From: Deltaproteobacteria bacterium
Lineage (GTDB): Bacteria; Desulfobacterota; Desulfarculia; Desulfarculales; Desulfarculaceae
Direction: 5' to 3'
Assembly: GCA_021815655.1 (NCBI GenBank)
Contig: JAKAGJ010000152.1
Location: forward strand, 1-6,190
Length of the DNA: 6,190 nucleotides
Numbering within the stretch: the stretch's first letter is position 1; each line of letters begins with the position of its first letter. Below the pieces are notes generated by a model. It was not told the origin of the DNA, ran no database searches, and saw nothing but the letters and a program-made list of their open reading frames with translations. Position numbers and translations under genes: made by a program. Below, piece after piece: positions 5,740 through 6,190 of the stretch.

Positions 5740-6190
5740 ATGGAATCCGGACCAAATATATTGGACGTGGCGCTGTTGGCTCTGTTGGGCTTTTTCGCCG
5801 TCAGGGGCCTGGTGCGCGGCTTCGTCCGGGAGATCATGGGCCTGGTGGGGGCGGTGGCGGCCCTTTTCTTGGGGGTGGCCGCCTATCAACCCCTGGCCGC
5901 CTTCCTGCGCCGGGTCAGCGCCATCCCCGCCGGCTGGTGGGACGGCGTGGCCTTCGCCACGGTGCTGGTGCTGGTCTTCGGGGTATTTGTCTACCTGGCC
6001 GCCGGCCTGGCCCGCCTGATTCACGCCGGCCCCTTCTCGGGGCTGGACCGCCTGCTGGGGGCGGCGGTGGGCGCGGCCAAGGGGGTGCTCATCTCCTATC
6101 TGCTGCTGAACATACTTTTGATGGTCCTGCCCCTGGGCCTGCTGTCCCACCCTGGCGGGGAATCCGGCAACCTGGTGAGCCGCTCCCTGG
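5740..6190 (+). CDS. cvpA: CvpA family inner-membrane protein (3' end cut by window edge)
   Basis: A 150-codon partial frame, open to the right edge. The opening NILDVALLALLGFFAVRGLV followed by RGFVREIMGLVG is the characteristic start of the CvpA/colicin V production family: a short N-terminus with Asp, a first membrane helix, then a Gly/Arg turn. Further hydrophobic helices lie at about residues 31-50, 68-92 and 103-132, and the GLDRLLGAAVGAAKGVLISY block (about 101-120) is the second family hallmark. Family members sit in the inner membrane; E. coli CvpA is needed for colicin V export, but the general function is poorly defined. ATG 5740 is the first start after an in-frame TAA at 5725, with AAGG 3 nt before it. 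It is transcribed away from the phoH cluster. Confidence 0.88.
   Translation, partial: MESGPNILDVALLALLGFFAVRGLVRGFVREIMGLVGAVAALFLGVAAYQPLAAFLRRVSAIPAGWWDGVAFATVLVLVFGVFVYLAAGLARLIHAGPFSGLDRLLGAAVGAAKGVLISYLLLNILLMVLPLGLLSHPGGESGNLVSRSL

Overview
This high-GC window looks like a chromosomal housekeeping locus from a Gram-negative bacterium, most likely a deltaproteobacterium (Desulfobacterota). That placement rests on gene order (phoH, 7TM-HD hydrolase, ybeY, pdxJ, acpS, nnr on one strand) and general protein character, not on a marker gene, so treat it as moderate-confidence inference. I see no tRNA, rRNA, CRISPR array, transposase or phage gene.

Layout, read right to left along the minus strand: a small unrecognised ORF (5572-5273), phoH (5269-4310), a PgpH-type 7TM-HD phosphohydrolase (4308-2653), ybeY (2753-2313), a 204-nt spacer with a structured leader and a REPIN-like inverted repeat, pdxJ (2108-1350), acpS (1340-966), a 220-nt spacer with three strong hairpins, and the N-terminal part of nnr (745-1, running off the left edge). 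On the plus strand, separated by a 167-nt divergent intergenic region, a cvpA-family membrane protein starts at 5740 and runs off the right edge.

The small ORF, phoH, the 7TM-HD gene and ybeY are packed as one probable transcription unit: gaps of 3 nt and 1 nt, then a 101-bp overlap. PhoH ATPase and the YbeY rRNA-maturation factor act in RNA metabolism; the HD protein between them belongs to the cyclic-di-AMP phosphodiesterase family. pdxJ (vitamin B6 synthesis), acpS (acyl carrier protein activation) and nnr (NAD(P)H repair) form a second cofactor-related group that may be transcribed with the first or separately.

No clearly new system is visible. The points most worth a second look are the PgpH homologue that appears to lack the extracellular HDED sensor domain, the long same-strand overlap of its 3' end with ybeY, the REPIN-like element upstream of pdxJ, the three-hairpin spacer between acpS and nnr, and the unassigned small gene in front of phoH with a perfect hairpin near its start.
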